Assembly: GCA_030041515.1 (NCBI GenBank)
Contig: JASHNS010000039.1
Span: 62,001-126,000 of the forward strand
Length of the DNA stretch: 64,000 nt
DNA from: Acidobacteriaceae bacterium
Lineage (GTDB): Bacteria > Acidobacteriota > Terriglobia > Terriglobales > Acidobacteriaceae
Direction of reading: 5' to 3'
This document shows positions 43,739 through 51,564 of the stretch, piece after piece. Numbering within the stretch: position 1 is the first letter of the stretch; each line of letters begins with the position of its first letter. Below the pieces are notes generated by a model. That model saw only the letters and a list, made by a program, of their open reading frames with translations, did not search any database and was not told the origin of the DNA. Made by a program: the position numbers and the translations under genes.

Positions 43739-44866
43739 GTGACGCCGCATCCCTTTCAGACGGACGATCCCCGCCTCCTGCCCATCGCTGACAAAGTCGC
43801 CGCAGGTGAACGCCTCGGTTACGACGAGGGCCTCGCTCTCTATGGCTCTCCCGACGTCCTCGCTGTCGGCTGGCTGGCCAACTCCGTCCGCGAGCGCATG
43901 CACGGCGATATCACGTACTTCAACGTCAATCGCCACATCAATCCGACGAACGTCTGCGTGGCCGCCTGCCGCCTCTGCGCCTTCGGCCGCACCAAAGGCT
44001 CCGCCGGCTCCTACACCATGGCTCTCGAGCAGGCGTGGGAAACGGCTGCGTCCGGCTACAGCGAAGCGGTCACGGAGTTCCACATCGTCGGCGGCCTCCA
44101 TCCCGACCTCCCCTTCCAGTACTTCCTCGATCTGGTCCGCGGCCTCCGCGAGCGCTTCCCGCAGGTTCACATCAAGGCCTTCACCATGGTCGAAATCGCC
44201 TTCCTGGCAAAGCGCGCGAAGCTCACCATCCCCGAGACGTTGAAGCAGCTGAAGGAAGCTGGAGTCGACTCCATGCCGGGCGGCGGCGCGGAAATCTTCG
44301 CCGATCGCATCCGTCACCTCATCTGCGACCACAAAATCGATGGCGACGAGTGGCTGGAAACCGCGCGCATGGCGCACCAGATGGGCCTCAAATCCAACGC
44401 GACCATGCTCTACGGCCACATTGAGAACGACGAGGACCGGGTCGATCATCTCCTCCGCCTGCGCGCCCTCCAGGACGACACCGGCGGCTTCCAGACCTTC
44501 ATCCCGCTGGCGTTCCATCCAGACAACACGCCGCTCGATCACCTGCCGCGCACCACTGGCCTGACCGACATTCGCCAGATCGCCGTCAGCCGCCTGCTGC
44601 TCGACAATTTTCCGCACATCAAGGCCTACTGGCAGATGATGACCCCGAAGATCGCGCAGATCGCGCTGCGCTTCGGCGCCGACGACATTGACGGGACGGT
44701 GATTGAAGAGAAGATTTACCACGACGCCGGCGCCACCACGCCGCAGGGCATGACCCGCGCCGAGCTGATGCGCCTGATCACAGCGGCCGGCCGCGTACCC
44801 GTCGAGCGCGATACCCTCTATCGCGCCGTCACGCGCAACGAGGAAAGCTTCACCGTCGCCGTCTGA
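43739..44866 (+). CDS. mqnE: Aminofutalosine synthase MqnE
   Basis: 375 residues from a GTG at 43739. Radical SAM enzyme of the futalosine menaquinone pathway, joining chorismate-derived enolpyruvyl-hydroxybenzoate to SAM adenosine. Cluster motif CVAACRLC (CxxxCxxC) after NRHINPTN, then VGGLHPDLPFQYFLDL and SMPGGGAEIF, features of MqnE rather than MqnC. No other mqn gene is in the window. Confidence 0.93.
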   Translation: MTPHPFQTDDPRLLPIADKVAAGERLGYDEGLALYGSPDVLAVGWLANSVRERMHGDITYFNVNRHINPTNVCVAACRLCAFGRTKGSAGSYTMALEQAWETAASGYSEAVTEFHIVGGLHPDLPFQYFLDLVRGLRERFPQVHIKAFTMVEIAFLAKRAKLTIPETLKQLKEAGVDSMPGGGAEIFADRIRHLICDHKIDGDEWLETARMAHQMGLKSNATMLYGHIENDEDRVDHLLRLRALQDDTGGFQTFIPLAFHPDNTPLDHLPRTTGLTDIRQIAVSRLLLDNFPHIKAYWQMMTPKIAQIALRFGADDIDGTVIEEKIYHDAGATTPQGMTRAELMRLITAAGRVPVERDTLYRAVTRNEESFTVAV

Positions 44867-44872
44867 CTTCGG

Positions 44873-46084
44873 CTAACGAACCAGATCCGCCGCCTCGCTC
44901 TTCACCGGAACGCACGCCGGCTCCAGCATCCTCTCAGCAGCTTCCGGCGCAGGAACCGATCCCGCAGGCTTCTTCGCCTTCTTTGCTCGTTTCTTCGTCA
45001 CCTCGCGCAGAGCGACAAAGAACAGCGCCACAAACGTGGCGGACGTCAGCACGATCGCGGTGCGCCATCCCAGTTGTGTCATGTCGCCGTACAGCAGCGC
45101 CAGCCCCGCGAAGACGAAGAACAAATGCGCGCAGAAGACCTGCAGCGACGCTTTGCCCATGGTCAGGAATGGCTCGCGGTGGATGGCCAGCACCACCCAT
45201 TTGCGCAGCCACCAGAAAAAGATGGTAAACGCGATGAGATTCACGACGCGCAGGGGCCCCAGTTGCCACTTGTCCACCAGCAGTCCCAGGGCCGGCCAGT
45301 TCAGATGCGGCCCCAGCCATCCGTAGCGGCAAAGAAGGAAAAAAACGCACAGCAAGCCGCTCACCGGAATCGTCCAGCGCGGGATTCGATTCAGCGGCAC
45401 ATCGCCGCGCGCCGACGCCGATCCCATCCACAACCCGGTCACCCAAACTGCCTGCCAGGCGAACAAGTTGAACGCTCCCGTCTCATGCACTGGAATATGC
45501 AGCTGCGTCACCTGGTTCAGCGCGTGATCGAACGCCGCCTTCAGTCCGAATTGTGCGCCGAGCCACAGCGCGGCGCTGGCCGCCAGCACCGTTCCCCACT
45601 TCACCCGGCGCGCCAGCGAGAGCACCAGCGGCGACAGAAACAGAAACAGCACATACATCGGCAGAATGTCCAGCAGCGGCGGACAATACAGCAGAAACAG
45701 CGCACCCACTGCGCCGGCGACCGGATGGACCAGATAAAAATCCAGCATGTTCATCAGGGCCAGCCGGTGCACGTGCACCGCATACGCCGCGACCACGGTG
45801 AATGTGAACGTGATCAGCGCCAGATGGTAGCCGTAGATTTTCAGCGAGCGCCGCCACAAATGCCGGCGCACCCCATCCGCATCTACGCTGTGTTCGCGCG
45901 AATAAATCCGCGCCACCAGCAGCGCCGAAAGAAAGACAAATCCTTCAGCCGCCGAAACAAATCCGAAGGGCTGCGCGGCAAAATCGCTGAAGCGCGTCGG
46001 CAGATGCACGAAGATCATCCACGCCAGGAAGATTCCCCGGAGTGCATCCAGTTCGGGCCGTCGCTCGAGCTTGGGAAAGTGCAT
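44873..46084 (-). CDS. OpgC-domain membrane protein
   Basis: 403 residues with about ten hydrophobic segments. RRPELDALRGIFLAWMIFVHLPTRFSDF and YCPPLLDILPMYVLFLFLSPLVL are signatures of the OpgC family, membrane acyltransferase-like proteins that succinylate periplasmic glucans in other bacteria. The basic C-terminal tail (REVTKKRAKKAKKP) is cytoplasmic. The 5' flank (46091-46143) holds an imperfect GCGGCCTG/CAGGCCGC stem. Confidence 0.9.
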   Translation of the reverse strand: MHFPKLERRPELDALRGIFLAWMIFVHLPTRFSDFAAQPFGFVSAAEGFVFLSALLVARIYSREHSVDADGVRRHLWRRSLKIYGYHLALITFTFTVVAAYAVHVHRLALMNMLDFYLVHPVAGAVGALFLLYCPPLLDILPMYVLFLFLSPLVLSLARRVKWGTVLAASAALWLGAQFGLKAAFDHALNQVTQLHIPVHETGAFNLFAWQAVWVTGLWMGSASARGDVPLNRIPRWTIPVSGLLCVFFLLCRYGWLGPHLNWPALGLLVDKWQLGPLRVVNLIAFTIFFWWLRKWVVLAIHREPFLTMGKASLQVFCAHLFFVFAGLALLYGDMTQLGWRTAIVLTSATFVALFFVALREVTKKRAKKAKKPAGSVPAPEAAERMLEPACVPVKSEAADLVR

Positions 46085-46173
46085 GAAGGCGCGGCCTGCG
46101 TATCCAGACCATATTGGTTAGACGCCAGGCCGCTATCCGGGTTGCGCCATCCCCCAGGTTGCCTTCAACTACC

Positions 46174-47364
46174 TCAATAAGCTGGGATTCCCGTCACGCT
46201 CTGCCCGATAATGAGCGTGTGAATATCGTGCGTTCCTTCGTACGTCTTTACGCTTTCCAGATTCATCATGTGCCGCATCACCGGGTAATCGTCCGTGATG
46301 CCGTTCGCTCCCAGCACGTCGCGCGCCAGTCGCGCGCATTCGAGCGCCATCCAGACGTTGTTCCGCTTCGCCATGGAAATGTGCTGGAACTCGGCCTTGT
46401 TCTGATCCTTCAGCCGTCCCACCTGCAGCACCAGCAGTTGCGCCTTGCTGATCTCCGTGATCATCCAGGCCAGCTTATCCTGCACCAGCTGATGGCTGGC
46501 GATCGGCTTGTCGTGGAACTGCTTGCGCAGCAGCGAGTAGCGCAGCGCCGTGTCGTAGCACGACATCGCCGCGCCCACCGCTCCCCACGCAATCCCATAC
46601 CGCGCCTGGCTCAGGCACGACAGCGCCGACTTCAACCCATCCGATTTGGGCAGCAGATTCTTCGCCGGAACTCGCACATCCTGCAGCGACAAGCCCGACG
46701 TCACCGATGCCCGCAGCGACCATTTCCCATGCACATCGTAGGCGCTGAATCCTGGCCGATCGTTCTCCACCAGAAAGCCCCGCACCTGCCCCTCTTTTGT
46801 ATCGGGATCGCCATACACCCGCGCCCACACCACCGAGACATCGGCGATCGTCCCTGAAGTGATCCACATCTTCTCGCCGTTCAGCACGTACTCATCGCCG
46901 GACTTGTCCGCTCGCGTTCGCATGCCTCCCGGATTCGATCCAAAATCCGGCTCCGTCAACCCAAAGCAGCCCAGCTTCTCGCCCGTCGCCATCTTCGGCA
47001 GCCAATAGTCCTTCTGCTCCTCCGATCCGAAAGCGTGAATGGGATACATCACCAGCGCCGACTGCACGCTCACAAAGCTGCGTACCCCGGAGTCGCCGCG
47101 CTCGAACTCCTGCATCACCAGGCCATACTCCTCGTTCGACATCCCGGCGCAGCCATACCCCTGCAGATTGGCCCCGAAAAACCCCAGCTGCCCCATCTGC
47201 GGCACCAGTTCGCGGGGGAACCGCCCCTCCCGGTTGCATTCCTCGATGACAGGAATGAGGTTATCTTCGATGAACTGCCGCGCCGTGTCCCGTGAAAGCC
47301 GCTCGTCATCGTTCAGCAGGCTGTCAAAACCGACAAAGTCCACACCCTGAAAAGGAAAAGCCAT
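46174..47364 (-). CDS. gcdH: Glutaryl-CoA dehydrogenase-like acyl-CoA dehydrogenase
   Basis: 396 residues from the ATG at 47364 (GGAG upstream). Acyl-CoA dehydrogenase fold with LGCFGLTEPDFGSNPGGM (FAD), LNGEKMWITSGTIADVSVVWA and the catalytic Glu in KTYEGTHDIHTLIIG. Residue pattern EFERGDSGVRSFVSVQSALVMYPI is that of glutaryl-CoA dehydrogenase, which oxidises and decarboxylates glutaryl-CoA in lysine/tryptophan breakdown. Stands alone. Confidence 0.9.
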   Translation of the reverse strand: MAFPFQGVDFVGFDSLLNDDERLSRDTARQFIEDNLIPVIEECNREGRFPRELVPQMGQLGFFGANLQGYGCAGMSNEEYGLVMQEFERGDSGVRSFVSVQSALVMYPIHAFGSEEQKDYWLPKMATGEKLGCFGLTEPDFGSNPGGMRTRADKSGDEYVLNGEKMWITSGTIADVSVVWARVYGDPDTKEGQVRGFLVENDRPGFSAYDVHGKWSLRASVTSGLSLQDVRVPAKNLLPKSDGLKSALSCLSQARYGIAWGAVGAAMSCYDTALRYSLLRKQFHDKPIASHQLVQDKLAWMITEISKAQLLVLQVGRLKDQNKAEFQHISMAKRNNVWMALECARLARDVLGANGITDDYPVMRHMMNLESVKTYEGTHDIHTLIIGQSVTGIPAY

Positions 47365-47522
47365 AATTAAGTTTTCTCCGAAACCGTCCATCATACCGGT
47401 CCGGATGCCCCTCTGGATACCGCCCCGGCGCCCCGGCCCAATCGAAGGTCACCCGCGCTTCCGGGTTTACGGATTTCGCGAAATAGAGGATGATTGGCGT
47501 ACGTACCCCAGTGAGGACTGAA

Positions 47523-47828
47523 ATGGCGGGAGATTTACAACTTATCTGCAGCGACTGCGGTCGGGAGTTCACCTTTACCAGCGCCGACCAGGCGTTTTTC
47601 CAGGAGCGCGGCTACTCGGCACCGAAACGCTGCAAACCCTGCCGTCAGTCCCGCAAAAATGACGGCGGCGGAGGAGGCGGCTATCAGCGCAGCGAATCGC
47701 GCGGAACCAGCGTCATCTGCTCCGGATGTGGCCAGCAAACCACCGTGCCCTTCGAGCCGCGCGGCGATCGCCCCGTCTATTGCCGTGATTGCTATCAGGC
47801 GCAAAAGGGCAGCGGCCGCGGCCGCTAA
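47523..47828 (+). CDS. Two-zinc-ribbon small protein
   Basis: 101 residues from the ATG at 47523 (GAGGA upstream). First ribbon LICSDCGREFTFTSADQAFFQERGYSAPKRCKPC and second SVICSGCGQQTTVPFEPRGDRPVYCRDC, joined by a Gly-rich, Arg/Ser loop (DGGGGGGYQRSESRG). Zinc-finger families CxxC-x-zf (zinc-ribbon, DUF/probable zf) of this type are common in acidobacteria and may bind RNA or DNA. The stop is followed by the hairpin CGAGGGCC/GGCCCTCG (47857-47877). Confidence 0.88.
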   Translation: MAGDLQLICSDCGREFTFTSADQAFFQERGYSAPKRCKPCRQSRKNDGGGGGGYQRSESRGTSVICSGCGQQTTVPFEPRGDRPVYCRDCYQAQKGSGRGR

Positions 47829-47856
47829 CAGGCCATCCTGATCCAGTCTCACTCAA

Positions 47857-47877
47857 CGAGGGCCGCGGTGGCCCTCG
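47857..47877 (+). terminator. Hairpin after the zinc-ribbon gene
   Basis: Stem CGAGGGCC (47857-47864) / GGCCCTCG (47870-47877), loop GCGGT, one more A-T pair outside. No T-run, so termination is weak or factor-dependent. It also lies just past the end of the convergent small gene at 47899. Confidence 0.5.
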
Positions 47878-47898
47878 TCGCATCTCTGCGTCTGCGCG

Positions 47899-48081
47899 TC
47901 AGGCCGCGCGTTCCGGCTCTTTTCCCTTCCCTCGCTCCGAGGGTGGCTCGCCAATCTCCCGCGGATCGGTTGGATCCTCGCGTCCGGTTTCGTCCTGCCG
48001 CCGCTGCTCCGGGTGCTCTCGTACCTCCGGATGACTGCGGCTCGATTCCTGCTTCTGCTCTCGCTTCTGCTCGTGGTCCAT
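47899..48081 (-). CDS. Small highly charged protein
   Basis: 60 residues, MDHEQKREQKQESSRSHPEV at the start, rich in Glu/Arg/Pro and without hydrophobic core, so probably disordered. AGAGGTGATCG precedes the ATG. It lies 25 nt downstream of the fused acyltransferase gene on the same strand. Overlapping frame 47849-48088 on the same strand is less likely. No homology recognised. Confidence 0.5.
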   Translation of the reverse strand: MDHEQKREQKQESSRSHPEVREHPEQRRQDETGREDPTDPREIGEPPSERGKGKEPERAA

Positions 48082-48106
48082 CGATCACCTCTTCACGATC
48101 AGATGC

Positions 48107-50707
48107 TCACGGGCGCTCCAGCATCTCCCTGAGCCGATCGTGCAGTTGCTCCGTAATGTCTTCCGGCGATTCTTCCGGCCCAAATCGGATCGGCTCGCCG
48201 ACCCGCACCGTCAACCGTCCCGAACGGAACCATCCCCGCCCCTGACGTTTCAGTTCGCTCAGCCCCGCCAGCGCCACGGGAACCACCGGCACGCCCGATT
48301 CCTTCACCAGCAGCCCGATGCCCGGCCGGAATGCCGCCAGTCCCGCCTCCGTCCGATGCCCTTCGGGAAACACCAGCACGTTGTAGCCGCGGTCCAGCGC
48401 TTCGCCCGCGTGCTGAAACGATCGCCGGAAGCCCGCGCTCCGCGGCAGCGGGAATGCGTTGAACAATCCGGTGATCAGTACGTACGCGCCCGGCCCGAGA
48501 TAATCCAGCCCCGCCGGGCCCAGATTGCGCATGTGCCGGAAATCCCGCAGCATATCGCCCGCCATCGCTGCTGCTACGCGCCGCCGCATCCTTCCCGGCA
48601 GCGCGTACAGGACCAGCGGCACATCGTACGTCGTCACGTGATTCGCAATCAGCAGCACCGGCCCCTTCGGATTGAAATCGCCTGGCCGCTCGACGCGCGG
48701 CGCAGCCAGAAACCGCGTCAGCGGCTGCGACACCAGTTCCAGAAATCCGTTGCGGACCATCCGGAACGGCCAGCGCCACGGCCAGCGCGGATAAGTGTCT
48801 TCCTCATGCTCGTGCCGTGGGTGCCCCACCTTGGTCGGGGGTCCCATCCCGGACAGGGTGCGACCTGCCTCAACCGGCGCTGTCTCGGCGGCCAGGTGCA
48901 TGCCGGATTCCTGCTCGCCCAATCCCAGCGCCCGCCGCAAATCCCGCAGCGTCTCCGCGCGTTCCAGCGCTTCATCCTCCACCGCGAGCCCGAGCTTCTG
49001 TTCCACCTCCGACTGCAACTGCACGCGCCCCAAACTGTCCAGCCCCAGATCCTCTGAGAGCCGCGCGTCGTCTCCGGTCTTCGCCGGCGTCGCGTGGCTG
49101 ATGGAGAGAATCAGCGCCAGAAGCGGGTCCGCTGTCGCCTCCGCGCCCTCCATGCGCTGTGCATTCACCCACTCCGTCACTTTCGGTCGCCGAATTTTTC
49201 CCGTCGACGTCCGCGGCAAATCCAGCTCCGGCCACAGCCGCCATTGCCGCACCTGCTGGTACTCCGCCAGTTGACGATTTGCCGCCACGACTGCCTGCTG
49301 CGCCGCTTCGAGCCCGCCGCGAACCAGAAGCACCGCCACCGGCTCCGTGCCGGCCGGCGTCAGCAGCGGCACCACCGCCGAAGCCTGCACGCCCGCCTGC
49401 GCATTCAGCGCTGCTTCCACGTCTTCCGGATGCACGTTCAGTCCAGCCGGCGTCACGATCACCTGGCTCTTGCGCCCCACAAAGCGCAGTTGCCCCTGCT
49501 CATCCTTCTGCGCCAGATCGCCGGTCTCCAGCCACTCGCTCTCGTTCTTCCGGAGCGCGCCCTGCTGCCAGGTCGCGCCCGAAACCATGTCGCCGCGCAC
49601 CAGAATCTCGCCTTCATCCGTGATCTTCACGTCGCGTCCCGGCAGCACTTTGCCAATTGTCCCTTGACCCGGCTTGAACGGATGGTTCAGTGTGATCAGC
49701 GCCGAGGTCTCCGTCATCCCGTAGCCCTGCACCAGCGCAAAGCCCAGCGTCGTCCAAAATCCTTCCAGTTCGGATCCGAGCGATGCACCGCCGCACACGA
49801 ACGCCCAGAATTTCAAACCGAAGAGGCGATGAATCTTGCGGAAGCGCCACCACCGCTTCCACGCCTTCTCGCCGGCCGCGGCCGCAATCGCGCCCGCCAA
49901 CTCCGGATACGCCGCCAGCAAATGCGCCCGCAGCAGATCGAGCACGCGCGGCACCGAACACACGACGGAAATCCGCTCGCGGTGAATCATCTCTACAATC
50001 CGCTGCGCCTGCAGCCGATTTTCGAAGTGCACTTCGCCCGCCAGCAGCGGCGGAATCCACAACCCCATGAACTGCCCAAAGACATGGCTCAGCGGCAGCG
50101 TGTGCAGAAAACGGATCGGATGAAAGATCCGCTCGTACTTCAGATACTTCGGCACCTCGCGCTCGATCGGATCCAGGCTGGCCAGCACATTGCGGTGCGT
50201 ATGCACAATGCCCTTCGGCTCCGCCGTCGTGCCCGACGTAAACAGAATCTGAAACGGCGAGTCCAGTGTCAGCGCCGCCTCGCGCAGATCGCGCCCCGGC
50301 ACCTGCGGCAAAGCGCTCGCGAAATCATCGAACGCCAGCCGCGGCACATCTCCTGGAATTTCCCGCAGCCGCTCCTCGTCGCCCACCACCAGCCGCGGCC
50401 GCGTGTTCTCGATCACCCGGTTCGCAAAGTCCGCCGCGCCGCCTGGATCGAGCGGCACCGCAATGACTCCCCGCTGCAGGCATCCGAAAAACGCGCCCAT
50501 CCACGCGAGGCCATTCTGCCCCCACAGCACCACGCGCTCGCCCATGGGAATCTCGCGACGCATCAGCTCCGCGGCGAAGCGATCCGCCATCGCGGCCAGC
50601 TCCGCCCATGTTGAAGCGATCCGCCGGTTCCCGCGATACACCACGATCGCCGTGGCATCGCCATGCCGTCGGAAATCATCGAGAAACGTGGCAAGATTCG
50701 CGCGCAT
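48107..50707 (-). CDS. Fused adenylating enzyme - carrier - PlsC acyltransferase
   Basis: 866 residues. Residues 1-515: AMP-dependent synthetase/ligase with FTSGTTAEPKG (156-166), GYGMTETSALITL and TGDLAQ. Residues about 525-595: acyl carrier domain, phosphopantetheine Ser558 in DLGLDSLGRVQL. Residues about 650-866: PlsC-type 1-acylglycerol-3-phosphate acyltransferase with NHVTTYD (689-695, the NHxxxxD motif) and FPEGHRT (FPEGTRS variant). The protein may activate a fatty acid, load it onto its own carrier and transfer it to a lipid acceptor. The linker (615-630) is coded by a genomic repeat. Similar Aas-like fusions are known in other bacteria, mostly in the opposite domain order. Confidence 0.9.
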   Translation of the reverse strand: MRANLATFLDDFRRHGDATAIVVYRGNRRIASTWAELAAMADRFAAELMRREIPMGERVVLWGQNGLAWMGAFFGCLQRGVIAVPLDPGGAADFANRVIENTRPRLVVGDEERLREIPGDVPRLAFDDFASALPQVPGRDLREAALTLDSPFQILFTSGTTAEPKGIVHTHRNVLASLDPIEREVPKYLKYERIFHPIRFLHTLPLSHVFGQFMGLWIPPLLAGEVHFENRLQAQRIVEMIHRERISVVCSVPRVLDLLRAHLLAAYPELAGAIAAAAGEKAWKRWWRFRKIHRLFGLKFWAFVCGGASLGSELEGFWTTLGFALVQGYGMTETSALITLNHPFKPGQGTIGKVLPGRDVKITDEGEILVRGDMVSGATWQQGALRKNESEWLETGDLAQKDEQGQLRFVGRKSQVIVTPAGLNVHPEDVEAALNAQAGVQASAVVPLLTPAGTEPVAVLLVRGGLEAAQQAVVAANRQLAEYQQVRQWRLWPELDLPRTSTGKIRRPKVTEWVNAQRMEGAEATADPLLALILSISHATPAKTGDDARLSEDLGLDSLGRVQLQSEVEQKLGLAVEDEALERAETLRDLRRALGLGEQESGMHLAAETAPVEAGRTLSGMGPPTKVGHPRHEHEEDTYPRWPWRWPFRMVRNGFLELVSQPLTRFLAAPRVERPGDFNPKGPVLLIANHVTTYDVPLVLYALPGRMRRRVAAAMAGDMLRDFRHMRNLGPAGLDYLGPGAYVLITGLFNAFPLPRSAGFRRSFQHAGEALDRGYNVLVFPEGHRTEAGLAAFRPGIGLLVKESGVPVVPVALAGLSELKRQGRGWFRSGRLTVRVGEPIRFGPEESPEDITEQLHDRLREMLERP
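48819..48865. repeat. GGGTGCCCCACC hairpin repeat inside the fused acyltransferase gene
   Basis: GGGTGCCCCACCTTGGTCGG, then GGTCCCATCCCGGACAGGGTG, the same family as the intergenic hairpin repeats at 27.6, 35.1 and 37.7 kb. It is read on the minus strand as RTLSGMGPPTKVGHPR, in frame, in the linker between carrier and PlsC domains. Confidence 0.7.
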
Positions 50708-50845
50708 CCGTCCTAACCTGGTACTACGTTATAGGACGCGCGTTTTCGAAGCGCGGATCGGGCGGCCTTGGCGGGCCTCACCCGCAGCCGAATGCCTTCC
50801 ACGCGCTGCAGGCAGGCGTCCGGAGGTCGGCATGAGAATCTCCGG

Positions 50846-51475
50846 TTACTGCGGCTGCGACGAAGGGGTGTTGAGCGGTGGATTGACCATTTGCATGTAG
50901 CAATGTGCGCAATACTGCTGATCGATGGTTTTGCTTAGGATGGCATAATCAGCATCGCCAAGATCGGACTGGATTTGCGAGAATGCTTGTCGGAAAATGG
51001 CAGCTCCAGAGGCCTCGTTGCGACGCAATGGAGCCAGCGTGGAGGGATTAGGATCATTCCAATATTGCTGGCGGAGCCGCCCAAATTCGCGATCGTTCTG
51101 TTCTGTTTTCAGGTGTGCGTCAATAATAATCGCGAAGACAAGCGATATCTCATCCCGGCTCAGGTGCGTGAGGCGTGTCCAGTCGTCAATCCAGTGTGAC
51201 TCGGGCTCCTCCTGAGGCCGTCCCGCCGCGAGATCCCGCTGGTCGCCGTCATAGACGGCTGAATAATGATCAAAGAACAGAGAAATCGCACCCAGATGGC
51301 CGATCTGTGGACCGCGTGTTGTCGGAGAATATTTGCGACTCCTTATGACGGGAGGAGGAGTGGGCGGAGTGGGTTGCGAAGGACTGCTCGTGGCCCCGGA
51401 TTGTGCGACCGCAGCGCCTGCGGTACAGAGAATGAGTACACCAACCGAGAGAAGCGAGTGCGCCTCACGCAGCAT
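50846..51475 (-). CDS. Secreted protein of unknown function
   Basis: 209 residues from the ATG at 51475. Signal peptide SLLSVGVLILCTAGAAVAQSG, Pro-rich linker, then GHLGAISLFFDHYSAVYDGDQ and RLTHLSRDEISLVFAIIIDAHLKTEQNDREFGRLRQQYW, mostly helical. Codon use is less GC-rich than its neighbours, hinting at transfer. An upstream ATG at 51556 would add residues resembling an antitoxin (see the pseudogene entry); the signal peptide favours 51475. Confidence 0.6.
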   Translation of the reverse strand: MLREAHSLLSVGVLILCTAGAAVAQSGATSSPSQPTPPTPPPVIRSRKYSPTTRGPQIGHLGAISLFFDHYSAVYDGDQRDLAAGRPQEEPESHWIDDWTRLTHLSRDEISLVFAIIIDAHLKTEQNDREFGRLRQQYWNDPNPSTLAPLRRNEASGAAIFRQAFSQIQSDLGDADYAILSKTIDQQYCAHCYMQMVNPPLNTPSSQPQ

Positions 51476-51556
51476 TCCCCGCCGAGCGGGCCGCCTCTGT
51501 CGAATGGAGGTAATCACCAACTCACGAAAATCTTCGGTTAATGGCGCCGCCTTCAT
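51476..51556 (-). pseudogene. Antitoxin-like N-terminal remnant upstream of the secreted protein
   Basis: From the ATG at 51556, in frame with the secreted-protein gene, the 27 codons read LTEDFRELVITSIRQRRPARRG and continue as MLREAHSLLS. That is the N-terminal pattern of addiction-module antidote (HigA-like) proteins, which usually continue with a conserved HTH. No HTH or toxin follows. It could be a decayed antitoxin gene whose start region joined the signal peptide gene, or a chance similarity. Confidence 0.35.
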
Positions 51557-51564
51557 CTCATTCG

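Noticed and set aside
46091-46143. Palindrome GCGGCCTG/CAGGCCGC upstream of opgC as operator
   Set aside because: Single imperfect copy with a long spacer in GC-rich DNA; no repeat or promoter context supports it.
47849-48088. 79-residue Arg/Ala/Gly-rich frame overlapping the small charged gene
   Set aside because: Composition is that of a shadow frame; the 60-residue frame at 47899-48081 has the better start and ribosome site.
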